64,000 bases of DNA, taken from Zizania palustris. Its lineage: Eukaryota > Streptophyta > Magnoliopsida > Poales > Poaceae. Numbering within the stretch: position 1 is the first letter of the stretch; each line of letters begins with the position of its first letter. The DNA lies in assembly GCA_019279435.1 (NCBI GenBank), contig JAAALK010000287.1, positions 88,865,532 through 88,929,531 on the forward strand, in the 5' to 3' direction. The notes beneath the pieces are model-generated. The model had not been told where the DNA came from and searched no databases. It worked only from the letters and a program-made list of their open reading frames with translations. A program made the position numbers and the translations under genes. Below, in pieces: positions 31,115 through 43,735 of this stretch.

Positions 31115-33450
31115 TGTTGGACCGGAAATGGTGACCAGAGGGGGGGTGATTGGGAGCTTTTAAAATTTCAGGCTAAAAATAGCCTTCTGTTTTAATACAG
31201 TCTACTGCGGAACAGGCTTCGAACACAACCTTCGAAGTTCTGGTTCAGAGGTATTTGACAGCTCCGAACACAGGCTTCACAAGGAGCAAAAGTTCGAAGC
31301 CAAGAAGACTTCGCTCCACTCACAACCCTGGAAAATCTACTCTGCTAAGTCAGTGCAGGCTCCGCACACAAGGTGCTTCGAGCAGGCTTCGCACTTCACC
31401 CTCCGCACGAGTGGACTGACCTCTGAGGACTTCGACCAAGTACTTAGCAACAGCAACTGGTGATAGGCTTCGTACACCGAAGGTCTAAACGCACACTAAC
31501 AGACACCGCTAGGAGCTTCGACACGATAAAAACACGGGCTTTGATCAGGGCTTCGCTAGTAAGCAGCGAGGTCTCATCTCCTGTTACACAGAGCGAACGC
31601 ACACTGAAAAGCACACTTCGCACAAAACACACTTCGCCTAGACAAGCTTCGGTGCACTACAACTAGCGAGGTATGCAAACAAGCTCAAGCAGAAAGACAA
31701 CACAGAAGCAGGGCTTCACTGCTTGAACAAGGAACACAGTAAAAGAACTCACTGGATGAATACAAAGAGTGGAGGCTAGTACAGGAGCTCAACAGTAAAT
31801 GCTCAAAGTGTTAAATGTTACCTACCCAGCCCCCATATTTATAGCCACTATTCACCCATGTGAATTGACTACTTTACCCCTAGGGTTTACACCAGTTTTG
31901 TCTCTACAGAACAGGGGGGTACAAAAGGTAGTCAACTTTATTTGGAGGCTTCTCTGTCAGCTTTGCAGAGGGGACAGCGTCAACTTTTTGCAGAGCAGAC
32001 AATGTCAGCCTTTGCAGTCTTTGATCTTTCTGGAGCCCTTCTTCGCATACGAGGGGTGCAGTAGCTTCGGTGAGAAGCCTTGAGCCCTGACGGCCTTCGC
32101 CTCACCGAAGTCAGCCTCCGATACAGTGACGGTTTTGAGCCGAAGCCGTCAAAGCCCTTGGGCCTTCGCACCAACACCTTCGGAGTGGACCACCATGGCC
32201 TCGTAGCTTCTCCCAGCTCGAACTCCGTCAGTCCGTGTACCGAAGCCATGCATGGACGAAGCGCCACAAGTCAACCTCGCTCCGGAGCTCGCCTCACTCC
32301 GAAGCCTTCTTCACTCCGAAGCCCCACCTTCGGAATACCACCCTTCAAAGTCCCTCCTTCATCCAAGGCCTCCGCATGAAGCATTCCATGAGCCCTTCAT
32401 CACAGTGTCTCTCCCCGAGCACACTCCTCGACAAGCCTCACCCGGACCATGCCTTCGATGCACCTCGACTGCTGAGACCTTCGTCGGGTACCTTTCGAGT
32501 GTCTCCCTCCAGAGCACACTCCGAACACCTTGCCTCCGCAGAGGACTTGATCAACCATACTCCGAAGTCACTCCTTCCAGAGTACCCTTCGAAGTGCCTC
32601 GCCTCTGAGGACTTTGTCTCGGAGTACCTTCACCCGGAGCCACGCTCCGCACTTACTGCCTTCTCCTAGTGCACCTCGACCCGAGGTCCGACCTAGACCC
32701 CTTCGCAGCCTTCCGTGACGGAGCTCCCCACTCCCCTGGCATCAAGCCTCCCGCTTGACCCAGGTTCACCTGCTACGAACTGTCCGTCACCTTCGCAGTC
32801 CCCTGCGCACCACAGACAAGCAGACAAGTGTATCCAGTACTCCAGAGACCTCTCCGGGTAAGCAACCTTCGGTACACCCTCCGATGTACCGCCCAAAGTA
32901 CCAAGACCTTCGGTACAAACCCCATCATCGTGTACTGTCAGACCCCTCCGACAGGCACACTCCGCTACAACAGCTGCAGCAAACAAAGCCCACCGAACCC
33001 TTCGGTGAAACCACCTCCGAACACCTTCGGAGGTACAACCTCCGAACCAGAGGTTAAATACTGTCAATCACTCATCACAGACTCCGAAACCAACCCTTGG
33101 TTTCTCACAATCAACCATCCGTCCATGTCTTGCTCGGTCTCTTCGTGCACTCTTGAGATCTTCTCCATCTTCGCTCGGCCTCCCTGATCCTCCGGCACCG
33201 AGCTCCTCGCTTGACCATTGATCACTAGCCGTCGTCGACAGTTGATTAGCATCTCCACCCTACACATCTCAGACAAGCCAAAACAAGAACATGACGCACC
33301 ACCAAAACTCTCGGCAACCAATCCTCTGTTTACATCGAACCCCTAGATGCACTCAACCTGACACACAACCAATCGCTCAACCACTCGATCGCTCAGAAGC
33401 CCATCCTTGTCAATCACTCATCACCCAGACAGAAACCACCCTTAGTTTCA
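31115..33450 (-). repeat. SIRE/Maximus-type LTR (SIRE-A), 3' LTR of a minus-strand element
   Basis: The minus strand runs from TGAAACTAAGG, right after a polypurine tract (AAGGGGGAGATTA, 33451-33463), to CCGGTCCAACA at 31115. Its 3' end has the CACCCCCCCTCTGGTCACC signature shared with the SIRE-C LTR end at 45369. Length is 2336 bp. It is rich in cttcg/ccgaa words. A ~40-bp stretch next to the start (33412-33450) recurs imperfectly at 33063-33106. Open frames here have no domain. Confidence 0.75.
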
Positions 33451-33586
33451 TAATCTCCCCCTTGATCAGTGCATTGACATCCCCAAGCAAAGACATGATG
33501 AAGACTTCAAGTTAGGCGCACAAGTGACCATAAAAACTCATGAAAGAGCAAAACATGTCACTTGGTAAAAGATCTCCCTCTTGGGC

Positions 33587-33664
33587 AAAAACCTTTTGCA
33601 AAGCAAGGCAAAAGCATCAAAAGCAAAAAACCTTTTGCAAAGCAAGGCAAAAGCATCAAAAGCA
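33587..33664 (+). repeat. 39-bp direct tandem duplication
   Basis: Two adjacent copies of a unit containing ccttttgcaaagcaaggc and aaaagcatcaaaagc, beginning at about 33587 and 33626. Confidence 0.85.
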
Positions 33665-34318
33665 TATCAATGCAACATGAAAGCCAATTACTCCCCCTTA
33701 AAGAAGCAATCATCCAAAAACCTCCAAAATCATCATGTAGATTATTTCTCCCCCTTTGACAATGCAAGCATCAAGGAGATAAAAAGATGCAAAGAGGGGA
33801 ATGAGGGTAAAGCCGAGATGTGAGCTTCTGAAACATGAGCAACTGCAATTACAGTACAAACAATCATTCGCCTTGAATATCGTCTAAAAGTACTATATGA
33901 CCAGCTCAGGTGAATAACATATAACCAAAAGGCATGAGCAAACATTTTCAGATTTTAGCAAATAAAAGCATCACCACTAAGACTAGCATACAAGACATGG
34001 CAAGGCATGAGATGCAAAAGCTAGCCAAATACTAACCAGATAAGCATATCCCACTTCAAGGAGCTTCAACAAACATGATATGCAATGAATTTTAACTTTT
34101 CATTTTTGTGCCAGGGGTTATTTGCATGTCAACCTTATGCTAACCAACCATGCTAAGCCTAGGTTGAAACCATCAGAAGCTTAAAGCAATGGTCTCGACA
34201 AACACTACAACATCTCGGTTCTTACCAAAGTGCTATGGTAAGCAGTCCAGAACAAAATAGTGCGACAAAGCAAACCCACATGGATCCTTTCAATTTTAGC
34301 ACACAACAACATGAATAT

Positions 34319-34381
34319 CATTCATTTTCATTTTCATTTTCATTCATTTTTCATTTTCATTTTCATTCATTTTCATTTTCA
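34319..34381 (+). repeat. TTTTCA-type microsatellite
   Basis: About 60 bp of alternating cattttcatttt units inside the SIRE 3' untranslated region. Confidence 0.9.
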
Positions 34382-34681
34382 GCACAATATTTTTGATGAA
34401 ATCAAGTTGCGTATTAGCATCCAAGTTAGAAAGGACCTAGCTATGAGGTGTGTAAAAGATAGCAAAAGCACTCAACCCATTCAAGCTAGTTTCTAGACTA
34501 AGCAGTGATTGTTTTCAAATTTTCACAAATAAAAACCATGCTCATTACAATTATCAGATGAAGACATGCCAAGTACAGTCAATAATATTAAAGACAATAC
34601 TATAAACACATAACAAAGGATGTACTTGTAAAAGCAATTAATCATATGACAGAAGGTCATGCAATGCTACACAACTCCCCC

Positions 34682-37100
34682 TCAAAACATGCTAGAAGCT
34701 CTCGGATGCTCAGTGAGAGGGTAAGTTAAAAACTGTTTTGGAATCCAGCATCGCAAAACTCGAGAACCAGGCAAAGTAGTAGACTGATCATGCACAGGAT
34801 AAGAACCATAATAAAAAGTGCGGGGTCTGCCTACAAAGCGCGAATCTAGAAAATGATGAGGTCTCCCAACTTGTCGAGTATCAAAGCCTCCTACACGTGG
34901 TCTATCACCATATGAAGCATGGTGTACACCACGAGGGGCATAATCACTCACAAAACCACGGGGAGCCTCAAAGTCAGAGCAAGAGTGATAACCATAATCA
35001 TGCAAGTCAAGTAAAGAATAATCATGAAAGTTTGAAGCATGAGCACGACATTCATCTTTCATGCGACGATAGCAAAAACAATCAAATGACCTACATGATG
35101 ACAATAAGAGAAGTGAAAAACTTTATTGGGTGTAGGCTTATAGGTTTCTGGTGCAAATCTCACAGTTTTTCTAGATTTTTGCTCGGAGTCTGTCTTGAGT
35201 GGTGGAATGATTATATTTTTAGGTTGGGTAGGATTTTTGACTTTTTGTGGTGTGTCTAACTAGGCTCTCTTTCTCAAGACTAGTAGGTAGAGTGAATACA
35301 GTTTGGCTTGGGGTATTTGATGAAGTCCTCTCATAACCTAACCAAAGAGATAACCATGCCCTGTCAGCACACATTTTTGTTTTGTCCAAAAGCAAATCCA
35401 TTTTCCCCTTCCCTTCAGTGCATTTGTCTACCATGGACAGTAGATAATCATTCTCACACTTAAGTTTTTCTACTTGCTCTCTAGCAAAGCTGAGTTGGTC
35501 CTTAAGGGTGATGCAGGTGGGACACACCGGCTGCACATCCTTAGAACACTCAGAACTCTCCAATCTAGCCTTGATCTCATCAATATGCTTTTCTCTCAGA
35601 CTAATGCTTTCAATAAGTAAAGAACAATTCAAGCATTCATCGATGACACAAGGACTAGAATCCACCGCTAAAAGTTGCTTCTAAACATTTTCAAGTTTTT
35701 CGATGTTTTCAGCATGAATCAGACGCAACTGAGCAAGTTCATCCATAACGACAAGACATGACTCACATTCAGCAATTTCAGACTTAGATTTCAACAAAGC
35801 AAGTTCAGTAGAAAGTGATTCAATTTTAAGTTTTAATTCCTTTCTTTCTTTAGTAGCAAGTTTGAGCAATCTATCTTGTGAAATAATTCAATCATGTAAT
35901 TCATCGTTTTGAACAAGTAATTGGTCATGTGATAGACTAACCTCAGATCAGTCAAGCTCATCATTGTTGTACTTGTCATTGGTCATGGAGCAAAGGCTGT
36001 TGAAGTCCTTCGTCTTTTCCTTCTTTTCTTCACTCTTGTAAAATTCTTCTTCATCAGAGCTTGGCTCTTCACTCGAGGTTTTGTCGATGTCGCTGAGTGT
36101 AGTCACGAAAGCTCTAGCCATCCTTTTTGCCACCTTTTCACTTTTTCCTTTGACGTATGGTTTTTTGTATCTTTTCTGATATTTATGTTCATGTTCATTC
36201 CTGGCTTTCAGTTTTGGGCAATTGGCTTTAATATGATCAAGATAAGCGCACTCAAAACACCCTCGAGAACCTCCTCTTCTTTGATCTCTTCTATCATTGT
36301 AGAACCTAGTGAACTTTTTGACTATAAGAGCAAGCTCTTCATCGTCTAATGTGTCCACTTGTTCTTTTGTGATAGAGACCAACGAAGACAAGGCAAAACC
36401 CCCAGATAAAGCGCAAACTCCAGACACATTACCTCCAGATGAGGTGCCACTGCTAGGACCGGAAACCAAAGCAATATAAGGCAACAAAGTTTTTTCGAAT
36501 CCTGGACGAGATGCCTTGGCTATCTCGGTGGACATAAGTTACTAAATAGTTCATTGCATGTCAAATTATCAACACTCATAGACTCTTCGATGCTCGAGAT
36601 CTTTACTTCGCATATGCTATGATCAAGAGCATAGAGAAGTTTGATTGCCCTATCATGATCAGAGTAAGCTAGCATCCCTGTGGAGCGCAAATTACCGACA
36701 ATCCCATCAAAGCGCACAAACATGGCATCTACAGATTCGCTAGGGCCTTGCACAAACATTTGATACTCTTGATTATATGTGCTTTGCCTCCTAGCCTTAA
36801 TCTGGGTAGTGCCCTCATGAAAAGTTCTCAAAGTGGTCCAGATTTCATGAGCAGTTCGTAGGTGCTGGACCCTATCAAACTCTTTGTGACTCAGGCTGAC
36901 AAAAAGTATGTTTCTCGCTTTGCTGTTGCAATCATACTTTGATTTATCAGTCTTTGAGGTTTGAGTTTTAGGGATCACATATTGGCAATCAACGTGTCCC
37001 AAATAGCACTTCCTTGGCTTAGAAGGTAAGCCTCCATGCGCACCTTCCAATAAGAATAATCCGAACCATCAAAAATCGAGATTTTTGTGTTTCTCTCCAT
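34682..37100 (-). pseudogene. gag: SIRE-type gag without pol (SIRE-B)
   Basis: Copia gag. ATG at 37100 begins MERNTKISIFDGSDYSYW, then a frameshift leads to the frame at 37050-36520 (ARNILFVSLSHKEFDRVQ, WTTLRTFHEGT). A short frame change leads to 36535-35948, which has the zinc knuckle CFECAYLDHIKANCP and an acidic Ser/Glu tail. A coiled-coil segment (35869-35219) and a Tyr/Gly/Arg-rich segment ending WIPKQFLTYPLTEHPRASS (35104-34682) complete it. The stop is followed at once by GGGGGAG and the 3' untranslated region. There is no protease, integrase or RT. Confidence 0.8.
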
Positions 37101-37151
37101 GTCGCCAAAACAAGGATCACAAATCGGTTAAGGTCAACTGGTGATCTAACC

Positions 37152-37164
37152 GGCTCTGATACCA
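37152..37164 (-). other. SIRE-B primer-binding site (initiator tRNA-Met)
   Basis: The minus strand reads TGGTATCAGAGCC, four bases from an LTR end (TGATCCCA), and fixes the minus orientation of SIRE-B. Confidence 0.85.
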
Positions 37165-37168
37165 ATAG

Positions 37169-37207
37169 TGGGATCAGAATGGTGACTAGAGGGGGTGAAT
37201 AGGTGCC
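37169..37207 (-). repeat. Last ~39 bp of the SIRE-B 5' LTR
   Basis: The minus strand ends CACCCCCTCTAGTCACC then ATTCTGATCCCA, the conserved SIRE LTR end. At about 37207 it changes abruptly to Tat gag coding sequence on the other strand, so nearly the whole 5' LTR is missing. Confidence 0.7.
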
Positions 37208-38440
37208 TCGACACTTTCTAATAAGCAAAATCATGACTACTTTTACACGGGTGAAACAGAACATAGGCTTTCACACTTGACATCGGTTAGACAGAAGTTT
37301 AGCGAGAGCGTCTGTGAGTATATCAAGTGCTTTCGAGTTACTAGAAATCGGTGTTTTAGTCTCAATATTTCAGAAAGAGATTTGGCGGATCTAGCTTTTA
37401 GCTGGTTGCATTCTGAAATTAAAGAGAGACTAGACAACCAGCACTTTTTAGAAGTTAGCCAAGTCTTACAATAGGCTCTTATCCAGGAAGGCTGAGCTAA
37501 GGATAAAAAGTTTGTTAAGACGTTTAACAAGCCTAAGGCTGAAGTCCACGTCATGGAACACTCTGACAAGGAAGAATCAGAGGAGGAAAAAGATGCGGCC
37601 GACATGTACGCGGGCGAATAGGTTTGGAACGCTAAGAGCAAACCTATTACTTGCTCTGAGTTACGGTCGTCTCCCACCATTAATCGGCTTAGCGAGGTCA
37701 AATACTCGTTTGCTATAACTAAGTGTGATAAAATATTTGATTTCCTATTGAAGAACCAGCTCCTCATGTTGCCTAACGGCCAAGTCATTCGATCTGCCGA
37801 CGAGCTAAAGAAGCACCCCTACTGTAAGTGGCATGATTCGCATTCGCATTATACTAACGACTGCAATGTTTTTTGTCGATAGGTTCAATCGGCCATAGAG
37901 GAAGGATGATTGAAGATAAACCACAGTCCAAAGATGAAGGAGGAAAAAGACCCCTTTCCCGTGAACACCGTTGACCTCGATGAAAAGAAAGTGCTGATTT
38001 GGCCAGAACAGGCCGAGTCGACTAAAGGGAAAGCGGTTGTTGTTGGAGAGTCACGTACACGCACACTCGTACGTAAGAACCCTGAAGTAGGAGTGTGGAA
38101 ATGGAATGTTATCATGACTCCTTCGGCTAGGGCTCGCAAGAAGCTAAAGGTAACATATCAGATGTCATTAAGCAAACACCAAAGAAAAGCTAAGGAAACA
38201 GGCCCCCACGCCAAATGGCTAAGTCAACCGAAGGGGCCAAAGCAGTTGGAGGGTGGCTTCAGACCACAGTGGCCGAACCCTCTGCATGGTGGCTTTGGAC
38301 CACAGTGGCCGAACTCTATGCATGGTGGCTTCGGACCCCAGTGGCCGAACCCTCCGTACAGTAGCCTCGGACCCAGTGGTCGAGCTCCACACAGAACGAG
38401 TTTAGACCCCAATGGCCAAACCAAGCTCAACTCTAGATGA
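37208..38440 (+). pseudogene. gag: Tat-B gag, N-terminally truncated
   Basis: The join enters inside the gag core: HDYFYTGETEHRLSHLTSVR, then SVCEYIKCFRVTRNRC, then LADLAFSWL, the conserved Tat gag block. A CCHC-like finger lies at about 37820-37880 (CKWHDSHSHYTNDCNVF). Several in-frame stops are present (near 37472, 37619, 37880). After it come a basic segment and three to four PQWPN peptide repeats. Confidence 0.82.
38236..38400 (+). repeat. 36-bp coding tandem repeat in Tat-B gag
   Basis: Three clear copies and a decayed fourth encode GGF(R/G)PQWPN plus three residues (PLH, SMH, PPY). They start near 38250, 38286 and 38325. Confidence 0.85.
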
Positions 38441-38573
38441 ACCCCCTGGTGGGAGGCTTCGGCCTGCATTAGCTGAATGTACCACCAGCCTGGCAGGACC
38501 CCTCGCTTACATTGTCCGAGATACCGTTGACCTAGCGAGCCCCCCTCCAGGTAATGGGTTCGGCTCATAGTGG

Positions 38574-39430
38574 GTGAAACCACTGGAGACACTTATGCCT
38601 CCGCCATACAATTGGGTGGGGACCCAGTGGGCTCCGTACGTATCACAATCAGAGCACCCTCCACAACATAACAATGTCCCTTGTTTTCCTTCGGAGTATT
38701 ATAACAGGCAGGAACAAACAGACGCGGCGGAGGCTGGCATCATCTACAGGCTGTCCGTAGTCCCTCCAAATCGAATCACACAGGATAAAGCCAAGGGAGA
38801 TGATTGCGAAGAGGTAAAGGATAGGGAGTCCGATGCTATCACAGTCACAGTAGGGTCTCAGGAAGTACCAATCCCGAAGGCCCCTTCGCCGAAGCCTGAC
38901 AGAGGTGAGTCCCCTACTCCAGCCAAAGCCAGTGCCGGTGCCTGGTCCATCGGCCAAACGAGGTCGGTCCAATTGGCAAGGTCCGCAGCGAAGGCCCCTC
39001 CGATTATGAAGCATGCGAGGCCGATCTGGGTAGTGCCCCTTCGGCCAAAGATAACAAGAACAACGCAGTGGCGCCTGGTACCAAGCCACAACCATCTTGG
39101 GCGCCTCCAGGTATGTCCAAATCACAGAAAAGGCGTCTGCAATGCCTACGAGCATAGGAGATGCGCGAGAAGAAAGCCGAGGATGAGCGATACACCATCT
39201 TTGAGGAAATCCGCCCTCGGCCAATGATGAGACAGGTATGGAGGATCAAGCCAGTTGAGATGGCCAACCCGGCTCCTAGTGCAACTGATGACGATGACAT
39301 GCTCGACGATGATTACTCGCCCATCTCTGAGGGACCCGCACCTCAGGCAATGGACATTAACATCGTCATGCTACATGCTAGGATCGCCCTACCATAGGAC
39401 GAGGCCGTGGTCGCTCAGTTGAACCTCGGC
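38574..39430 (+). pseudogene. Tat-B gag-pol linker region
   Basis: A low-complexity Pro/Ala/Ser-rich frame (38574-39227) shifts near 39150 to another (about 39161-39397) with SQKRRLQ, then DEIRP-like and DDDDMLDDD acidic motifs. These lie between gag and protease in this Tat family. There is no enzyme domain. Confidence 0.6.
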
Positions 39431-39477
39431 TAATGCAATAATATTTTTGAAAAACCTGAGGATACGGCTCGCCATCT

Positions 39478-42400
39478 AAAGCCATCTACGTCAGGGGTCA
39501 CATTGATGGGAAGTCGATCTCTAGGATGCTTGTTGACGGTGGTGCCACCGTTAACCTAATTCCTTACTCGCTATTGAAGAAACTTGGCAGGGACGAGGAG
39601 GACCTGAAGAAAACTAACTTAATGCTCAACGGCTTCAACGGCGAGAGTTATGAGGCCAAAGGCATTCTCTCCATAGAGTTTACAATAGGCAACAAGACAT
39701 TGCTAATAGCATTCTTCGTCGTCAACGTGCAAGGTAACTACAGTGTGCTACTCAGGCATGATTGGATTCACACAAACTGCTGCATTCCTTCTACTTTGCA
39801 CCAATGCCTAATTCAATGGGACGGCGATGAGGTAGAAGTCATACCTGCAGATACTTCAGCCCAGGTAGCATTGTCTGATGTGTCCATTGACGCCATCCAC
39901 AACAAAGTAGAATGTCTATCGGGTAGGGATCTTTCGGATTACAACTTTGTTAGCGTGTCCGGAGAACATTTCGTACTATTGTCTATAAAGTCGGCTGGTG
40001 TAGCATGGCTATTTCTAAATTAGCAGTCGTGTCTAGAAAAAGTAATCTAGATTGGCTAAAATCTCGTGTAGAGCAATATCAATTTGCTAAAGATGGTATT
40101 GCCAAGGCCATCAAAGACTTTAGCGAAGTAAAGAAATTAGGGCAAGGTTTTGCGTCGGTCGATCCTTTAGAGGAAATTGACATAGGCAATGGCAGCATCC
40201 CAAGGCCGACTTTTGTAAACCAACATTTACAGGCTAATGAGAAGGCTGAAGTAATAAAGTTGCTTCGGTCGTACATCGATTGTTTCGCATGGGAGTATAG
40301 CAAGATGCATGGATTAAGCCGCGAGCTCGTGGAGCATCGGCTACCTATCAAATCCGGATTTAGGCCTTATAAACAACCTCCTCGTCACTTTAATTCAGCC
40401 ATCTATGACCGAGTTAAAGAAGGAGTGGAACGATTACTCCAGACTGAGTTTATTAGGCCATGCAGGTATGATGAATGGGTCACTAACATTGTACCTGTAG
40501 AGAAAAAGGGGAGCGACAAGATACGAGTTTGTATTGATTTTAGGGATCTAAACAAGGCCACTCCGAAGGACGAGTATCCAATGCTGATAGCCGACATGCT
40601 AATCAATGATGCTTCAGGACATAAAGTACTAAGTTTTCTTGATGGCAATGCTGGTTATAATCAATTTTTTATGGCCGAAGAGGACGTTACAAGACAACCT
40701 TTCGATGCCCCAGTTTTGTCGGTTTATTCGAGTGGGTCGTTATGGCTTTTGGTTTAAAGAATGCTGGTGTTGCATATCAACATGCTATGAACTTGATTTT
40801 TCATGACTTGTTAGGAGTTATGTTAGAAGTTTACATAGATGATGTTGTGGTCAAATTGGACGCTATGAGAAACCATCTAGCCGATTTGAAAGTTGCTTTT
40901 GATAGGATGCGATAGTATGGCTTGAAAATGAACCCACTCAAATGTGCTTTTGGCGTGTCGGCAGGCATGTTCTTAGGATTCATGATTCACGAAAGAGGTT
41001 TAGAAATTGATCCTAAGAGGCTTGAGAAGATTAGAAACTTTGCAGTGCGGACATGCAAGAAAGATGTGCAAAAGTTGCTAGGCAAGTTGAATTATTTACA
41101 TCACTTTATATCTAACTTGTCTGGCAAGATTGATGCCTTTGTCCCTATACTCCGGCTAAGAAATGAAGCCGAGTTCACTTGGCGGGCAAGCCAGCAAAGC
41201 ACCTTAGAAAATATTAAAGAGTGCTTATCATCGCCGCCCATGGTTAGAGCGCCAAAAGCTAGAATTCCATTTTGGCTATACATTGCCGCCGAAGATAGCG
41301 TGATAGGAGCCATGCTGACCCAGGAGGTGGAGGGAAAGACTACATCATCACGTTCTTGAGCCGCTACCTGCTGGATGCCGAAACCAGGTACGTGTTTGTG
41401 GAGCATTTATGTTTATCACTTTACTATGCATGTACCAAATTACGTCACTATCTTCTCCCTACTACATGTATTGTCGCTTGCCAAACCGATGTTATAAAAT
41501 ACATGTTGCAAAAGCCGATTCTAAGTGGAAGAATCAGAAAGTGGGCTTACACTTTGATTGAATATGATTTGGCTTATGAACCTCTAAGAGCTATGAAAGG
41601 CCAAATTGTCGCTAATTTAATAGTTGATCACCACATAGATGTCAGTTGGAGTGACAATGTTTCTCTAATTTAAGCAGTACCATGGAAACTTTATTTTTAT
41701 GGTTCGTCTTGCAAGAGTTGCCAAGGTATTGGAGTGGTTCTCATATGCCTAATGGGGCGCACTTTGAGACCTTGGCACGTTTAGAATTTCCCTCTACTAA
41801 TAAACAAGCTGAATATGAAGCCTTATTACTAGGACTTGAATTGCTAGAATCTATAGGTGATAAACATGTCTTTGTGTTTGGTGATTCTTTGTTAGTAGTG
41901 CAACAAGTAGCTAAGAGCGCCCAATGTTTTAATGGCTTGCTAAACAGTTACTTGGACAAATGTTTAGACATAATTGCTACTTTTGATGACTTCAAAATCT
42001 CTCACGTGTCAAGAGAAGCCAATCCAATTGCAAATAATTTGGCTCAGCAAGCATCTGGCTATCAAGTCAGGAAAGGGAAATTTTATGTACAAGAAAAGGC
42101 AATATTTGGTCTTACTGCTGAAGCCAAAAGCTTTAAGCAGGCACGAGGTCTGTCAAACCCTACAGGTCGGACTCCTCCGGCCGCCGAAGGATGTCATGTG
42201 TCGGAGCCCTTGCACCGGGGCACTCCATCTGCCGAAGGCCCTACCATGCTGGAGCTGATATGCTGAGGCCCGCTAGACAGCGAAGGTCTTCGGGGGCTAA
42301 ATCCCTCCTAGAGAAGGCTTCGGCCTTATCGACTCCACGCAACCGACCTAGTTAGGCTTCGGCGGAAGTCGGAAAGGCCCGAGGGGCACTCCAAAATCAG

Positions 42401-43735
42401 CAGCTTAGACATCACTATAGGAAAGGAGTCAGCAAACCCTCTGGAGGTCCATAAGGGCTATTGGAGAATTCCAATCATCCAGTATTTGAGAAACCCTAGT
42501 CAAAGGGTTGATCGGAAAGTTCGGCGACAAGCGTTCAAATTTGTGTTGCTAGATGATGTACTATATCGCTGAACTGTTGATGGAGTACTTTTAAGGTGTT
42601 TAGACAATGAACAGTCCTATGTAGCTACGAGAAAAGTCCATGAAGGGTTTTGTGGCACTCCTCAGTCGGCCCAGAAAATGAGTTGGATGCTCAGAAGAGC
42701 GGGTTTCTACTAGCCAACTATGACTGAGAATTGTTTTAGATATTATAGAGGGTGTGAGGCGTGCCCGAAGTTTGGCAATATTCAGCTAGCTCCTGCTACA
42801 TTGCTTAACCCTATTATCAAGCCATGGCCATTCCGAGGTTGGGGTTTAGACTTCATTGGCTAGATCCATCCTCCTTCTTCGAAAGGACATCGGTTCGTGT
42901 TGATGGCAATGGACTACTTCACCAAATGGACCGAAGCCGTGCCTCTCAAGAATATGACTCATAACGAGGTACTTGATTTTATCTTGAAGCACATTATACA
43001 TAGATTCGATATTCCCCAGACTCTCACTACAGATAAAGGTAGTTCATTTATGTCCAAAGAAGTGAGAGACTTTGCCGAACATTATGGTATTAAGTTGGTA
43101 AACTCTTCAACGTACTATGCTCATGCCAATGGTCAGGCTGAGTCTAGTAATAAAACTGTGATTAAACTCATTAAGAGGAAAATCAAGGAATTCCCTAAGA
43201 GGTGGCATGAAGTGCTTTCCGAGGAACTATGGGCTTGTAGAATTGCAAAGCACGGTGCTACCAAGGTTAGTCCATATGAGTTAGTATATGGGCAAGAAGT
43301 CGTTCAACTTGTAGAAGTAGATCTTGGCTCCTTAAGAGTTCTAAAGCAAGATGACTTATCGGTCGATGAGTATGAGACTCTTTTGAAAGACAATCTTGAA
43401 GAAGTGACCGATAAAATGTTAAGGGCTTTAGAAGCTATAGAAATAGACAAGAGGAGAGTAGCTAAAGCCTACAATAAGAAGGTTAAACCAAAATCATTTC
43501 AAGTATGTGATTTGGTTTGGAAGACGATTTTTCCCTCAGGCACTAATAGCCCTAAATTTGGTAAATGGTCACCTAGTTGGAAGGCCCTTTCAAAATAGCC
43601 AAAATCGCTCCTGGCAATGCATATGTGTTAGAATCATTGCAAGGAGAGCAGTTTCGAAGAGCTTTGAGTGGCAGTTACTTGAAAAGGTACTTCCCAAGTG
43701 TGTGGCAAACAACTTGAAATGTCAAAAGGCCGATA
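39478..43735 (+). pseudogene. pol: Tat-B pol with multiple frameshifts and stops
   Basis: Protease MLVDGGATVNLIPYSLL at 39526, with the Tat-type RHDWIHTNCC near 39760. RT begins near 40360 (FRPYKQPPRHF) with RVCIDFRDLNKATP; a frameshift near 40700 precedes FGLKNAG and YIDD (40832-40843). RNase H covers 41240-41650. The archaeal-type RNase H (LEFPSTNKQAEYEALL, VFGDSLLVVQQVA) is at 41690-42140. A charged spacer is followed by an integrase zinc-finger remnant (42600-42790) and a core from 42897 with MDYFTKWTE, TDKGSSFM and QAESSNK, so all three acidic residues are kept. The C-terminus runs to the SIRE-C insertion. Confidence 0.88.

Larger units (their letters stand above)
33451..34681 (-). other. 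SIRE-type 3' untranslated region with several polypurine tracts
   Basis: It is non-coding. The minus strand has G-rich tracts (near 33463, 33695, 33755 and 34678), as is usual between the last ORF and the 3' LTR of SIRE elements. The part around 34100-34260 is homologous to 51840-51990 of SIRE-C read on the opposite strand, for example the motif around ttaccatagcactttggta. Confidence 0.7.

Noticed and set aside
37501..37720. Alternative frames over Tat-B gag
   Set aside because: They are shadow frames of the gag segment containing EVHVMEHSDKEES.
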